NCBI GenBank assembly: GCA_017439185.1
Contig: JAFRTM010000026.1
Span: forward strand, 1 to 64,000
Length of the DNA stretch: 64,000 bases
DNA from: Bacteroidales bacterium
GTDB taxonomy: Bacteria > Bacteroidota > Bacteroidia > Bacteroidales > P3
Direction of reading: 5' to 3'
The translations under genes and the position numbers were made by a program. Numbering within the stretch: position 1 is the stretch's first letter; each line of letters begins with the position of its first letter. Below are positions 52,181-61,600 of the stretch, piece by piece. Under the pieces are notes generated by a model, which ran no database searches, was not told the origin of the DNA, and was given only the letters and a program-made list of their open reading frames with translations.

Positions 52181-53691
52181 AGCGAACGGAGTTTTATGTT
52201 GTTGTAGATTTTAGACATGGCGTTAATGCCGTCCACCGCTGAAGATACGATGCCGCCGGCGTAGCCAGCCCCTTCGCCACAGGGGTAGAGCCCACGGAGG
52301 AGGATGTGTTGGCCGTCGTCGGAGCGAGGGACGCGGACCGGCGAGGAGGTGCGGCTCTCGACGGCGAGGATGGAGGCCTGGTCGGTGAGAAAGCCCCGCA
52401 TCTTGCGGTCGAAGAGGCGGAAACCCTCTTGCAGACATTGGACCACGAAAGGAGGCAGCAGATCATGGAGAGGAGCCGAGAGAGTGGGTCCGAGGTAGTT
52501 GGAGCGGTTGAGAGAGGAGGAGAGTCGGCCGTCGCAGAAGTCGGTGAGCCTTTGGGCGGGAGCGGCCAGGTCGTCGTTGCCGAGAGAGAACATGGCTGAT
52601 TCGACCGACTGCTGGAAACGCAGCAGTGCGAGAGGACCGGCATCAGAGAACTGCCGGGCATCGTCGAGACCTACGGTCACGGCAATGCCGCTGTTGGCAA
52701 ACGGAGAGTTGCGTTTAGAATTGCTCATGCCGTTGACCACCTGTTGTCCATGGGCGGTTGCCGCCGGTACGATGACGCCGCCGGGACACATGCAGAAAGA
52801 GAAGACGCCGTGGCCCGAGGTTTGGGCGGTGAGGCTGTAGGAGGCAGGGGGTAGGAGAGGGGAGGGCTTGCGGCTGTGGTATTGTATGGAGTCGATGAGA
52901 CTTTGGGGATGCTCGACCCTTACGCCCAAGGCGAAAGGTTTGGCTTCGAGCGGCCATCCTTTGGAGGCGAAGAGCTCGTAGATGTCGCGGGCCGAGTGGC
53001 CTGTGGCGAGGAGTACGGCAGAGCCTTCGAAGCGGCTACCGGCGAGGCAAACGACTCCGCAGACCTTGTCGTTGTGGATGATGAAATCCGACACACGGCA
53101 GCCGAAATGGAATTCGCCACCGTGAGATATGATGGTATTGCGAATGTTGGCGATGACGGGGCTCAGACGGTCGGTGCCGATGTGTGCGTGAGCGTCGATG
53201 GCAATCTTGGGGTCGGCACCGTGCTCGATGAGTTTCTTTATCACCTCCGATGTGTCGCCCCGTTTTGTGGAGCGAGTGTAGAGTTTGCCGTCGCTGTAGG
53301 TTCCAGCACCACCTTCGCCGAAGCACCAGTTGCTGTCCTCGTCGAGTTTGCGTTCGCGGCCGAGGAGAGCGATGTCCTTCTTGCGGTCCTCAACGGTTTT
53401 GCCCCGTTCCACGATGACAGGCTTGAGGCCCAGTTCAAGGGCTTTCAGCGCGGCGAAGAGCCCGGCAGGGCCGGCACCGACGATGACCACAGGGGTGGTG
53501 TCGTGGCAATCCCGGTAGGGGGACGAGTAGTCGATAGGAGTGACGGTCTCGCCCGGCTCGAAGCAGAGCATCTTCACATGGTATTTGGCACCACCGCGGA
53601 GGTCGAGGCTGCGGCGCAGAATCCTGATGCGGGAATCCTGCTCGGCGGCAGCATATTGTTCGGGGGTCATCGTGGTATCAATCTCGCGCAT
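52177..53691 (-). CDS. FAD-dependent oxidoreductase
   Basis: A 504-residue flavoprotein of the group annotated as FAD-dependent (geranylgeranyl-reductase-like) dehydrogenases of unknown substrate. The N-terminal about 65 residues form the small alpha/beta cap domain of this group. [19 protein letters not shown] (about 67-85) is the FAD-binding Rossmann motif, followed by [37 protein letters not shown] and a C-terminal [15 protein letters not shown] with the second FAD contact. The frame opens at 53715, overlapping porT, but the ATG at 53691 has a GGGAGG ribosome site. It is coupled to uvrB; a link to repair is not implied. Confidence 0.87.
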   Translation of the reverse strand: MREIDTTMTPEQYAAAEQDSRIRILRRSLDLRGGAKYHVKMLCFEPGETVTPIDYSSPYRDCHDTTPVVIVGAGPAGLFAALKALELGLKPVIVERGKTVEDRKKDIALLGRERKLDEDSNWCFGEGGAGTYSDGKLYTRSTKRGDTSEVIKKLIEHGADPKIAIDAHAHIGTDRLSPVIANIRNTIISHGGEFHFGCRVSDFIIHNDKVCGVVCLAGSRFEGSAVLLATGHSARDIYELFASKGWPLEAKPFALGVRVEHPQSLIDSIQYHSRKPSPLLPPASYSLTAQTSGHGVFSFCMCPGGVIVPAATAHGQQVVNGMSNSKRNSPFANSGIAVTVGLDDARQFSDAGPLALLRFQQSVESAMFSLGNDDLAAPAQRLTDFCDGRLSSSLNRSNYLGPTLSAPLHDLLPPFVVQCLQEGFRLFDRKMRGFLTDQASILAVESRTSSPVRVPRSDDGQHILLRGLYPCGEGAGYAGGIVSSAVDGINAMSKIYNNIKLRSL

Positions 53692-53702
53692 AAGGACCTC
53701 CC
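53692..53702 (-). promoter_or_regulatory. Ribosome-binding site deciding the oxidoreductase start
   Basis: GGGAGG (53702-53697) stands five bases before the ATG at 53691. Such clear Shine-Dalgarno sites are uncommon in this phylum, and it favours this start over the in-frame ATG at 53715. Confidence 0.6.
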
Positions 53703-53704
53703 GA

Positions 53705-54424
53705 TTAGCCTTCAAAGGTGAAACTGAACATAAGGGTGCGGCTCTTCATCTTGTCGGTAGAGCGGACAAAGATGTCGCCTTCCGGGTCTTTGACCTGCAG
53801 GTCGATGATGCCGAAGCCGGCTTTCAGGTCGATGGCGAACTTGACATATTTAAGGAAGAAGTCGAAGCCCAGACCGATGGTGTAGTGAAACTCGTTAGGG
53901 TTGAGGCGGACGATGGCTTCGTCGTCCTTGTTGCGGTTTTTCTTGAGGCTGGCGAAGTCGAAGCCGTAGGTGACGCCGGCAGTCACGTAGGTGCGGAAGT
54001 TGCGCCAGCGGAGTGCCCGGTATTTCAGTTCGAGAGGGATTTCGCCGTAAACACTTTCGACGTGGCGGGTGGTCTCGATGCGGGGGTGCAGACGATAGTA
54101 GTTGTCGGCCCAGGAGTAGCTGAGTTCACGGTTGATGATGGTGACGCCGGGGAGGAGGCGCAGGTTGAGGTAACGCCAGATTTTCAGGTCGCCGATGACG
54201 GCGATGTGGAAGCCGGAGCTGTAGTAGGAGGTAACCCCTTGGAGAGTGTCGCGGAGGGCGCTATTTTCGGAGAATTTGATGTCGAACTTGGAATGGGTGT
54301 AGCCCACCTGAATGCCATAGTGGAGGAGACGGTCGTCGAACTGGGCGAGGTTGTTGATCTGTGCCCTGCCGACGAGAGAAGCGGCAATCATGAGGAGCGA
54401 TATGGCAAAAGTTCGAATGTTCAT
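53705..54424 (-). CDS. porT: PorT-like type IX secretion outer membrane protein
   Basis: A 239-residue barrel protein with a signal peptide (MNIRTFAISLLMIAASLVGRA). FDDRLLHYGIQVGYTHSKFDI, YYSSGFHIAVIGDLKIWRYLNLRLLPGVTI, VYGEIPLELKYRA and FHYTIGLGFDFFLKYVKFAIDLK match my memory of the PorT/SprT family, a required T9SS component in Porphyromonas and Flavobacterium. Repeated amphipathic strands and a final LMFSFTFEG strand fit an outer-membrane barrel. It lies six bases behind ansA and 13 bases before the FAD oxidoreductase start. Confidence 0.83.
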   Translation of the reverse strand: MNIRTFAISLLMIAASLVGRAQINNLAQFDDRLLHYGIQVGYTHSKFDIKFSENSALRDTLQGVTSYYSSGFHIAVIGDLKIWRYLNLRLLPGVTIINRELSYSWADNYYRLHPRIETTRHVESVYGEIPLELKYRALRWRNFRTYVTAGVTYGFDFASLKKNRNKDDEAIVRLNPNEFHYTIGLGFDFFLKYVKFAIDLKAGFGIIDLQVKDPEGDIFVRSTDKMKSRTLMFSFTFEG

Positions 54425-54430
54425 CGTCGT

Positions 54431-55444
54431 TTAGTTCCATTCCATCTCGCCACGCAGCGAGGTTTCCAGCAGGCGTTTCACCTGGTCGGTGTCGTCGTAG
54501 GTGCCGAGCAGGTGCATCATCTTGGTGACGGCCGCTTCGATGGTGAGGTCGTGGCCGCTTAGGACTCCGATTTGTTCCATGTCGCAGCTGGCGGCATATT
54601 GGCGCAGTTTCACACTTCCGGCCTTGCACTGGGTGACGTCGAGGATGATGACGTTGCGGCCGACCGCTTCGCGCAGGGCTTCGAAGAACCACTCTTCGGT
54701 GAGGGCGTTGCCGCTGCCGTAGGTCTCGATGATGACACCTCTCAGTCCTTCGGTCTTCATTATAGCCTCGACCAGCTCGCGGCCGATGCCGGGGAAGAGT
54801 TTGAGGACGGCGATGTGGGTGTTGAAATTCCTATGGACTTTCAGATTGGCGCCCTCTTGGGCTTTCATGATGAGGTGATGCTTGTAAGTTATCTCGATAC
54901 CCACCTTGGCCAGCGAGGGGTAGTTGTAGCTCTTGAAGGCGTCGAAATTCTCGGCGCTGACTTTGGTGCTGCGGTTGCCGCGGTAGAGGCGGTTTTCGAA
55001 GAATATGCACACCTCGGGGATTCTCACAGGACTGGCGGCAATCTCGAGAGCAGCTATGATGTTCTCGCGGCCGTCGCTGCGCAGCATGCCGAGAGGAAGC
55101 TGGCTTCCGGTGAGGACGACAGGTTTGGAGAGACCTTCGAGCATGAAGCTGAGGGCGCTGGCGGTATAGGCCATGGTGTCGGTGCCGTGGAGGACCACGA
55201 AACCGTCGTATTTTTCGTATTCGCGTTCGATGATGTTGGCGATGTCCACCCACACCCGTGGAGTCATATTGCTGGAGTCGATAATCTCGTCGAGTTGGCA
55301 GGAGTCGATGCCGTAGCCGCAACTTTGCAGCTGAGGCACTGCCTCGAGCACCCCTTCCAGCGCAAACGGCCTAAGCGAGCCGTCTTTGCCTTGGACCATT
55401 CCGATGGTTCCGCCAGTATAGATGATTAGAACCTTGTTATTCAT
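54431..55444 (-). CDS. ansA: Type I L-asparaginase
   Basis: Hydrolyses asparagine to aspartate and ammonia; cytosolic. Both active-site threonine motifs are present: YTGGTIGM (9-16, Thr13) and VLHGTDTM (84-91, Thr88-Asp89). TGSQLPLGMLRSDGRENI and GVIIETYGSGN are further family stretches. At 337 residues without a signal peptide it is the cytosolic type. It is the first gene of a run ending in uvrB. Confidence 0.94.
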   Translation of the reverse strand: MNNKVLIIYTGGTIGMVQGKDGSLRPFALEGVLEAVPQLQSCGYGIDSCQLDEIIDSSNMTPRVWVDIANIIEREYEKYDGFVVLHGTDTMAYTASALSFMLEGLSKPVVLTGSQLPLGMLRSDGRENIIAALEIAASPVRIPEVCIFFENRLYRGNRSTKVSAENFDAFKSYNYPSLAKVGIEITYKHHLIMKAQEGANLKVHRNFNTHIAVLKLFPGIGRELVEAIMKTEGLRGVIIETYGSGNALTEEWFFEALREAVGRNVIILDVTQCKAGSVKLRQYAASCDMEQIGVLSGHDLTIEAAVTKMMHLLGTYDDTDQVKRLLETSLRGEMEWN

Positions 55445-55515
55445 ATAAAGTATAACGACAGTTTTATGCTTTTATTATATATTTTGGGTAACTATTTTGT
55501 GAATAAATGTTAAGG

Positions 55516-57255
55516 TCAGGGGATCTGGATTTTGTATTTCTTCAGGAGGGCTTTGAATTCGGAAGTCTTCTTTATGAGGTTGAGGTCGCTGTCGTGGTCG
55601 AGGTGTGCAAAGCTGCACCAGCCCAGTTTGAAAGCCTCTTCGAGGTGGTGGAGAGCCTTTTTGCTGTCGCCGGCCAGGCAATAGATGCAGGCGGCGTTGT
55701 AGTGGTAGGAGGCCGAGGTGGGTTCTTCACTGAGGAGCTGTTTGACGACGTCGAAGGCTTTCTGTTTCTCGCCCAACTCGACATAGGCGTAAGCCGTGGC
55801 GGTTTGCGGCTTTTTGGCTGAAAGTTCCAGCACCTTCTTGAGGTCGGCAGTCATGGCTTCGGTGTTGCCTTCGGCTTTGTGGTAGTAGGCGCGCCGTTCG
55901 TAATAGATGGGAGCCTCGAGGAGGGAGATGGCTTTGTTGATGTCGGCAATTGCGCTCATCGTCATATTGCCGGAGTGGTAATAGCCTGCACGGGTGGCGT
56001 AATAGTAAGAGTAGCCGTTTTTGGAGATCAGCTTGGCGATTTCGTCGGCAGCAGCCTTGGCGTCGCCTTTATAGGAGTAGCAGTTGGCGCGGGCTTCAAT
56101 GAGGTCGTCGTTTTTCAGCCTTATGTAAAACTCGGGGTGGGACTTGTCGAAGGCGTAGGCTTCGTCGATAAGGCGTAGGGCTTGGTCGTAGTTGCAGAAG
56201 TTGATATTAAAGGTGATGAGTTTGAGGTAGGCGCTGGCGAGATAGCTCACTTCGCCTTCCATCAGGTCGCGGCCGAGGTTCTTTTCGCAGTCCACGCATT
56301 TCTGGTACATGGCGTAGGCTTTCTTGTAATCGCCCCGGTTTTCGTACATCTCGCCGATGTTGTAGGCGTAGAATCCTTTTATGCCGTTCTCCTCGGCTTT
56401 GGCGAGCAGACTGCTCTCGAAGTCGGCGAAGTTGGTGTTCATCAGATCCTGTGTGAGCGAGTCCTCCAATGTGAAGACGCACTGGTAGTCGAAGTTCATG
56501 ATGACGGCTTCGCCCATGGCTTTGGCAGCCTCTTTGCGGTTGCCTTTTCCAATATAGGCTTGGGCTTTCATATAGCGCAGGTCGTCGTTGGGGAGCATTC
56601 CCTTGTTGGCGGCGATATAGCGGTTGTCGTAGTCTATGGCTTCGTTGATTCGTTTCAGCGCTTTGTCGTAGTTTTTGCGTTTCAGCTCGATCTTGACGAG
56701 ATATGCTGAAGCACGGGTGTCGGTAGTGCGGTCGCCTTCCAGTTCGCGGTATTTCAGGAAGTCTTTCTCGGCGTTGTCGTATTTGTCCATGTGGAAATAG
56801 CAGAGTCCGCGCAGGAGGTAGGCGTCCATATATTTGTAGGTCTTGAGGTCTTTGTCGTAGGCGACATGTTTCACCAGCTCGCTGGCTGCGTCGATGGCTT
56901 TTTGGTGCTCGTCGAGGAGGTAGTAGCACATGGTTTTCACGTAGAAGAACTTCGGACGGTAGGGGGAGTTGTCATTGGCCGGGAAATATTTCTCGGCCAT
57001 CTCAATGAATTCGAGGGCGCTGTAGGCATCGGTCCACACCTCGCAGGGATAGAGTGCCATGTCAATCAGGAGGTAGGGGTTGGTGGAGTCTTGTTCGTAC
57101 ATTTTGGCGAACTCCTCCTCGGCCCCGTCGAAGTCGCGTGCGTAGTATTTGGCTTCGGCGCTCTTCAGCTGAGGGGTGAGCCATTTGCTGTTGACTTGGG
57201 CTTGGACCACTACGATGGACAGGAGTGCGATCAGTAACAGTGCTGTTTTCTTCAT
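55516..57255 (-). CDS. Exported TPR-repeat protein
   Basis: A 579-residue protein with a signal peptide (MKKTALLLIALLSIVVVQAQ) and about 12 TPR-like helical pairs through the whole length (for example AEAKYYARDFDGAEEEFAKMYEQD, LLRGLCYFHMDKYDNAEKDFLKY, NIGEMYENRGDYKKAYAMYQKC). No other domain is seen, so it is likely a periplasmic scaffold. The C-terminal region (YNAACIYCLAGDSKKALHHLEEAFKLGW) is the best-conserved TPR. It stands alone between ansA and the O-methyltransferase gene; partner unknown. Confidence 0.83.
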   Translation of the reverse strand: MKKTALLLIALLSIVVVQAQVNSKWLTPQLKSAEAKYYARDFDGAEEEFAKMYEQDSTNPYLLIDMALYPCEVWTDAYSALEFIEMAEKYFPANDNSPYRPKFFYVKTMCYYLLDEHQKAIDAASELVKHVAYDKDLKTYKYMDAYLLRGLCYFHMDKYDNAEKDFLKYRELEGDRTTDTRASAYLVKIELKRKNYDKALKRINEAIDYDNRYIAANKGMLPNDDLRYMKAQAYIGKGNRKEAAKAMGEAVIMNFDYQCVFTLEDSLTQDLMNTNFADFESSLLAKAEENGIKGFYAYNIGEMYENRGDYKKAYAMYQKCVDCEKNLGRDLMEGEVSYLASAYLKLITFNINFCNYDQALRLIDEAYAFDKSHPEFYIRLKNDDLIEARANCYSYKGDAKAAADEIAKLISKNGYSYYYATRAGYYHSGNMTMSAIADINKAISLLEAPIYYERRAYYHKAEGNTEAMTADLKKVLELSAKKPQTATAYAYVELGEKQKAFDVVKQLLSEEPTSASYHYNAACIYCLAGDSKKALHHLEEAFKLGWCSFAHLDHDSDLNLIKKTSEFKALLKKYKIQIP

Positions 57256-57275
57256 TGGTGTGTATGTTTTCGTTG

Positions 57276-57905
57276 CTATAGTTTTTCACAAATCATAATG
57301 CCGTCGCGCAGCGGCAGCAGGGTGCACCTTATGCGCTGGTCGGCAGCAAGGCTTCGGCTGAGGTCGTCGATTGAGGTGGATTCAGGGCTGTCGGGCTCAA
57401 TCACGTTGCCGTACCACAGCATATTGTCCAACAGCAGCAGCCCGCCTTGTGCCATCTTGGGTAGCAGGAGCTCGTAGTATTGGCGATAGGACTGTTTGTC
57501 GGCATCTATGAATGCCAACTCTATGCCGTCGGGCATTGTGGGAAGCAGGCTGTGGGCGTCTCCGTTGTGGATGGTTACGCGGTCTCTCACTCCGCAGGCG
57601 GTCAGGTTTTCTTCTATCGGTTGTATGTATTCTTCGTTGCCTTCGATGGTGTGGAGCATCCCTCCGTCGGCCAGTCCACGTGCTATGCACACCGTGCTGT
57701 AACCCATGAAGGCGCCTACTTCGACTGCTAGACGTGGCCGTTTGGCACGAGTGAGCATCTCGAGGAAGAGCCCCTGGTAGGGCGACGAGCTCTGGTGCGG
57801 CACCGCGGTCTCGAGCCATATACGGCGGTAGAGCCGGTGGAGCTGCCCGTCGGGCTGGCTGCTGTGCTCTTCGCAATATCGTGTTATGGCGTCGAAATCG
57901 GTCAC
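57276..57905 (-). CDS. O-methyltransferase, class I SAM-dependent
   Basis: A 209-residue member of the CCoAOMT-like methyltransferase family. VEVGAFMGYSTVCIARGL (about 61-78) is the SAM-binding motif I, IDADKQSYRQYYELLLPKM contains the metal-binding Asp, and LLLLDNMLWYGNV completes the site. Bacterial members methylate catechol-like or other small hydroxyl compounds with a divalent metal; the substrate here is unknown. It lies 18 bp behind ftsK and 20 bp before the TPR gene. Confidence 0.9.
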   Translation of the reverse strand: MTDFDAITRYCEEHSSQPDGQLHRLYRRIWLETAVPHQSSSPYQGLFLEMLTRAKRPRLAVEVGAFMGYSTVCIARGLADGGMLHTIEGNEEYIQPIEENLTACGVRDRVTIHNGDAHSLLPTMPDGIELAFIDADKQSYRQYYELLLPKMAQGGLLLLDNMLWYGNVIEPDSPESTSIDDLSRSLAADQRIRCTLLPLRDGIMICEKL

Positions 57906-57923
57906 GGGTTGATCAAGGGTTGG

Positions 57924-60407
57924 TTAAATGTTGCGCAATAGTTCCTCCAACTGTACTTCGTCTTTTATGAGCACCTCGCGGGCTTTCGATCCTTGCGAGG
58001 GGCCTACGATGCCGGCGGCTTCGAGTTGGTCCATGATTCTTCCCGAGCGGGCGTAGCCCAGTTTCAGCTTGCGCTGCAGGAGCGAGGTGCTGCCGAACTG
58101 TCCGGCGACCACCAAGCGGGCGGCGTCGTTGAAGAACTCGTCTTTCTCGTTGGGGTCGAAGTCTTTGGTGGGTTCGTCGGTCTCGTCGAGGTATTCGGGC
58201 AGCTGGAACCCTTCGGGATAGCCGTGCTGGTTGCCGATGAAGTCGGCGAGGCTGTCGCACTCCTCGGTCTCCATCAGTGCGCACTGCAACCTCACCAGGT
58301 CGGAGCCGGAGAGGGAGATGAGCATGTCGCCGCGGCCTATGAGGCGTTGGGCTCCTGCCACGTCGAGGATGGTGCGGGAGTCGATGCCGCTCGTCACCTT
58401 GAACGCAATTCGTGCAGGGAAGTTGGCCTTGATGGTGCCGGTGATGATGTTGGTGGTAGGACGCTGGGTGGCTATGATGAGGTGTATTCCCACGGCACGC
58501 GCCAGCTGGGCCAGACGGCAGATGGGGGTCTCGACCTCTTTGCCTACGGTCATTATGAGGTCGGCAAACTCATCGACGATAAGCACTATGTAAGGCATAT
58601 AGTGGTGGCCGTTTTCGGGGTTGAGGCGGCGGTGGATGAACTTGTCGTTGTATTCGGTAATCTTGCGCACATGGGCGAGTTTCAGCAGGTCGTAGCGGTG
58701 GTCCATCTCTATGCACAGCGAGTTGAGAGTCCTCACCACTTTCTTCACGTCGGTGATGATAGGCTCGTCGGCATCTGGCAGCTCGGCGAGGTAGTGGCGT
58801 TCTATTTTGCTGTACAGCGAGAGCTCCACTTTCTTCGGGTCCACCATCACGAACTTCAGCTCGGCCGGATGCTTCTTGTACAGCAGCGAGGCTATCACGG
58901 CGTTCAGTCCTACCGACTTTCCGGTGCCGGTGGCTCCGGCCATCAGCAGGTGGGGCATCTTCGTGAGGTCGGTGACGAAGGGTTCGTTGGATATTGTCTT
59001 GCCCAGGGCTATCGGCAACTCCATCTTCTTGCTGTTGCGGAAGGCGTCGCACTCCAGCATGGTCTTCATCGACACTATCTGGGGATTGGCGTTCGGCACC
59101 TCTATGCCCACTGTGCCCTTGCCGGGAATAGGCGCTATGATTCTTATGCCGGTGGCGGCCAGCGAGAGGGCTATGTCGTCTTCCAGGCTCTTTATTTTCG
59201 AAATCCTGATGCCGGCTTTGGGTTTTATCTCGTAGAGGGTGACGGTAGGTCCCGGCGAGGCGTGGATGTCGTCAATCTCTATGCCGTAGTCTTTCAGGGT
59301 CTTCACTATTCGGTCTTTGTTGGCCACCAGCTCTTCTTTGGTGACTTTCACGTTCTTCTCTTCCCAGTTGCACAGAATGTCGGTCGTCGGCATCTGGTAG
59401 TCGTGCAGCTCCAGGCGCGGGTCGTAGATGTCGTTGACGGAGAAATGCTTGGCGTAGTCTTCGTCATCTGCTCCTTCCAAGTCCTCGTCGCTGAACTCGT
59501 CTTCGATTTCGGGTTCCGGCGTGGCGGCAGGCGGTTCCGACGGGTCGTCTATCGTGAAGGTGGGCCCGTCGCCGTCTTCCTCTTTGGGCTGTTCGGGTTC
59601 GGGAGCTGGATTGGTAAGGCCTACAAATGATTCGAAATCGTCGTCGTTGACGTCGGTCACGTTGTCTTGTTTCTCTTGCTCGGCTTTCTCATCTTCCTCC
59701 ATTTGCTTCTGGGCTTCTTCGGCCTCGGCGGCTCGGCGGGCTTCCTCTTCGGCACGCAGCGCAGCTTTGGCAGCTCTACGCTCTTCGCGTTGTTTGGCTC
59801 GCTCGGCCATTTTCTCTTTCAGCTTGGCGAAGTCTATCTTTATCCTCAGCTTGTGAACGAACACCAGCATCGCTATGGCAAAGAACACGAGTATCACCAC
59901 GGTGAACCACTTCACCAGATTGTTCATCAGTCCGGCTATCGCCATGCCCACCACTCCGGCGAACGCCTCGGCCGAAGCTTCGGCTCCTCCCCAGCCGTGG
60001 CGGCTTCCCACCACATAGCCGGCCATCGTTGCCAGCCACAGCATCCAGAAAGCGGCGACGCCTATGGCTTTACCGAACGACATGGGTTTCCAGCCCCACA
60101 GCCGCAGGCCATAGACGAACAGCAGGAACGTCAATCCGAACGCTCCGAGTCCGAAGGTCCCTACGGTCAGCACCTTCGACAGCCAGCCGCCCACTACTCC
60201 CATCCAGTTCTCTCCCACATCGTCCACCGGACACCCTTTCACGAAGAACGAGATGAGGGCTATGAACGTGAAGACGGCCAACAGCATGTATGCCGTCCCT
60301 CTCAGCCGTGCGAAGCCCTGGCTTTTCAGAAACTCTACGAACTTCCCTTTCTTCTTGCTGCTTTTGTCGCTTTTCTTTGGTGTGCTTTTCTTCTCTTTTG
60401 TTGCCAT
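57924..60407 (-). CDS. ftsK: DNA translocase FtsK
   Basis: Septal membrane protein that pumps chromosomal DNA and helps resolve dimers. The 827-residue protein has a Lys-rich N-terminus (first about 25 residues), four to five membrane helices (about 35-185), a highly charged Glu/Lys-rich linker (about 190-345) and the motor domain with Walker A GATGTGKS (about 490) and Walker B VLIVDEFADL. The C-terminal gamma winged helix (LLQRKLKLGYARSGRIMDQLEAAGIVG) reads KOPS-like DNA and activates XerD. Length is at the short end for FtsK but normal for Bacteroidota. Confidence 0.96.
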   Translation of the reverse strand: MATKEKKSTPKKSDKSSKKKGKFVEFLKSQGFARLRGTAYMLLAVFTFIALISFFVKGCPVDDVGENWMGVVGGWLSKVLTVGTFGLGAFGLTFLLFVYGLRLWGWKPMSFGKAIGVAAFWMLWLATMAGYVVGSRHGWGGAEASAEAFAGVVGMAIAGLMNNLVKWFTVVILVFFAIAMLVFVHKLRIKIDFAKLKEKMAERAKQREERRAAKAALRAEEEARRAAEAEEAQKQMEEDEKAEQEKQDNVTDVNDDDFESFVGLTNPAPEPEQPKEEDGDGPTFTIDDPSEPPAATPEPEIEDEFSDEDLEGADDEDYAKHFSVNDIYDPRLELHDYQMPTTDILCNWEEKNVKVTKEELVANKDRIVKTLKDYGIEIDDIHASPGPTVTLYEIKPKAGIRISKIKSLEDDIALSLAATGIRIIAPIPGKGTVGIEVPNANPQIVSMKTMLECDAFRNSKKMELPIALGKTISNEPFVTDLTKMPHLLMAGATGTGKSVGLNAVIASLLYKKHPAELKFVMVDPKKVELSLYSKIERHYLAELPDADEPIITDVKKVVRTLNSLCIEMDHRYDLLKLAHVRKITEYNDKFIHRRLNPENGHHYMPYIVLIVDEFADLIMTVGKEVETPICRLAQLARAVGIHLIIATQRPTTNIITGTIKANFPARIAFKVTSGIDSRTILDVAGAQRLIGRGDMLISLSGSDLVRLQCALMETEECDSLADFIGNQHGYPEGFQLPEYLDETDEPTKDFDPNEKDEFFNDAARLVVAGQFGSTSLLQRKLKLGYARSGRIMDQLEAAGIVGPSQGSKAREVLIKDEVQLEELLRNI

Positions 60408-60462
60408 AAATGATGTATTCCTGATGTCTTTGGTTTTCCGTCGGGTGCTTACTCTTATAAAT

Positions 60463-60501
60463 GGCGGAAGAGCCGCAGCCTCTGCCGCCAGCTCTTCCGC
60501 A
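60463..60501 (-). terminator. Hairpin between the secreted-protein gene and ftsK
   Basis: A 10-bp stem GCGGAAGAGC (60464-60473) pairs with 60491-60500 around a 17-nt loop, directly behind the upstream gene on the minus strand. It is followed by CCATTTATAAG, a poor T-tract, so termination would be partial. Confidence 0.5.
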
Positions 60502-60518
60502 ATCCGTTGTGCTTTGCG

Positions 60519-61247
60519 TTATTCTTCTATCAGCTCTATTGCGTCTTTCAGCTCTTTCATGAAGTTGCTGTACTCTTCCTCGCTGGCCTCTTTGAAACCT
60601 GCCGGCAGCAGCATGTCCACGTCTTTCACCTTGCCTTTCACCACTTCGGTGGCGGTGTAGGTGATGGCGCGGCCTTCGTCGAGCTTCTGCTCGAACTGCA
60701 GCGGCACACCCTTGATGCCGTTGAACAGGAAATTGTATTCCGGTCCAATCTCGTCGGTGTACCAGAACTCGGTCGGCTGGTCCTCGCCCGAGTCTTCATC
60801 GTAATAGTGCAGCACGGCCTTCTTGGCGGTAAATCCCAGCATCGGCTGAGTCTCGTCGCGATATTCGAAATAGAAGTGTCCCGGTGCCTCGTCCTTGATG
60901 CTCAGGCTGTCGGCCTCCGACTTGGAGTGCTTGTTCTTGATAAGGAACTTGCCGTCGCCCTGGTAGGTCTCCAGTTCAATGTCGTACATCGACTTCAGTG
61001 CCGAGATGTACTGGCTGTAGTCTGCGTTCTGCGTCACAGTGTATCCGTTCTGCACCGAGCTGCCCAGTTTCAACTGGTCCTCATAAATCTTCAGCTCCAC
61101 CGTCGAATTCTCCGCCGGTATCTCCATCGTCGTCGTGCCAGTGCTGGTGAGTTTGTACTTCACGATGCCTTTGAACTTGTTCTGGGCCTGTAGGCTGCAG
61201 GCGGCTGTAAGTGCTATCATTACAGCGAGTGTCAGTATCTTTTTCAT
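60519..61247 (-). CDS. Exported protein, possibly DUF4412-like
   Basis: A 242-residue protein with a signal peptide (MKKILTLAVMIALTAACSLQA). The mature part starts KFKGIVKYKLTSTGTTT and alternates strands (VELKIYEDQLKLGSS, FLIKNKHSKSEADS, HFYFEYRDETQPMLGFTAKKAVLHYY, PTEFWYTDEIGPEYNFLFNGIKGVPLQFEQ), the pattern of DUF4412/GLPGLI-type periplasmic beta proteins. In related genomes a LolA-like lipoprotein carrier often stands near ftsK; this is not LolA by sequence but might play a similar ligand-binding role. That is inference only. Confidence 0.72.
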   Translation of the reverse strand: MKKILTLAVMIALTAACSLQAQNKFKGIVKYKLTSTGTTTMEIPAENSTVELKIYEDQLKLGSSVQNGYTVTQNADYSQYISALKSMYDIELETYQGDGKFLIKNKHSKSEADSLSIKDEAPGHFYFEYRDETQPMLGFTAKKAVLHYYDEDSGEDQPTEFWYTDEIGPEYNFLFNGIKGVPLQFEQKLDEGRAITYTATEVVKGKVKDVDMLLPAGFKEASEEEYSNFMKELKDAIELIEE

Positions 61248-61600
61248 CTCTTTGAGTATATTGTTTCTACTAATATTATATGTTCCTTTTATATTTAGTA
61301 CCTATAATAACGCATTTCTTGCAACTTTATTATATATTGTTGCAAATTTTTTCTTCCCCGGCCGTTTTTCCCCTCCTCCCGTCCTCGAACATGACACGGA
61401 CTTAATACGGAGGGGAGTCGGACATGACACGAATGAAACACGAATGTGATATGAATGTGACACGAATCAATATCGAATATGCCTCCTATGTGCCTCCTAT
61501 ATGTGTCGAACGTTTTTTCCAAGCCCTTCTCCTCTCAGTTTGATCGTATCCCGAGGCGAGAAGAACGACTTATGAAATAGAATCGAAGTCTAACCTGAAT
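61248..61600. other. Gene-free spacer with a long 11-bp array
   Basis: About 350 bp between hydE and the secreted-protein gene without a believable frame. The first 70 bp are A/T-rich, then 61385-61505 is entirely an 11-bp tandem array. The remaining bases to hydE show nothing recognisable. Confidence 0.65.
61385..61505. repeat. 11-bp tandem array, eleven units
   Basis: Eleven contiguous degenerate units. In order: TCGAACATGAC, ACGGACTTAAT, ACGGAGGGGAG, TCGGACATGAC, ACGAATGAAAC, ACGAATGTGAT, ATGAATGTGAC, ACGAATCAATA, TCGAATATGCC, TCCTATGTGCC, TCCTATATGTG. Most begin (A/T)CG(A/G)A. The last two share CTCCTATG words with the arrays at 598-619 and 34886-34907. Confidence 0.85.

Noticed and set aside
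61385..61505. Tandem units looked at first like a degenerate CRISPR array
   Set aside because: Units are 11 bp, contiguous and degenerate, with no repeat-spacer alternation and no cas genes anywhere in the window.
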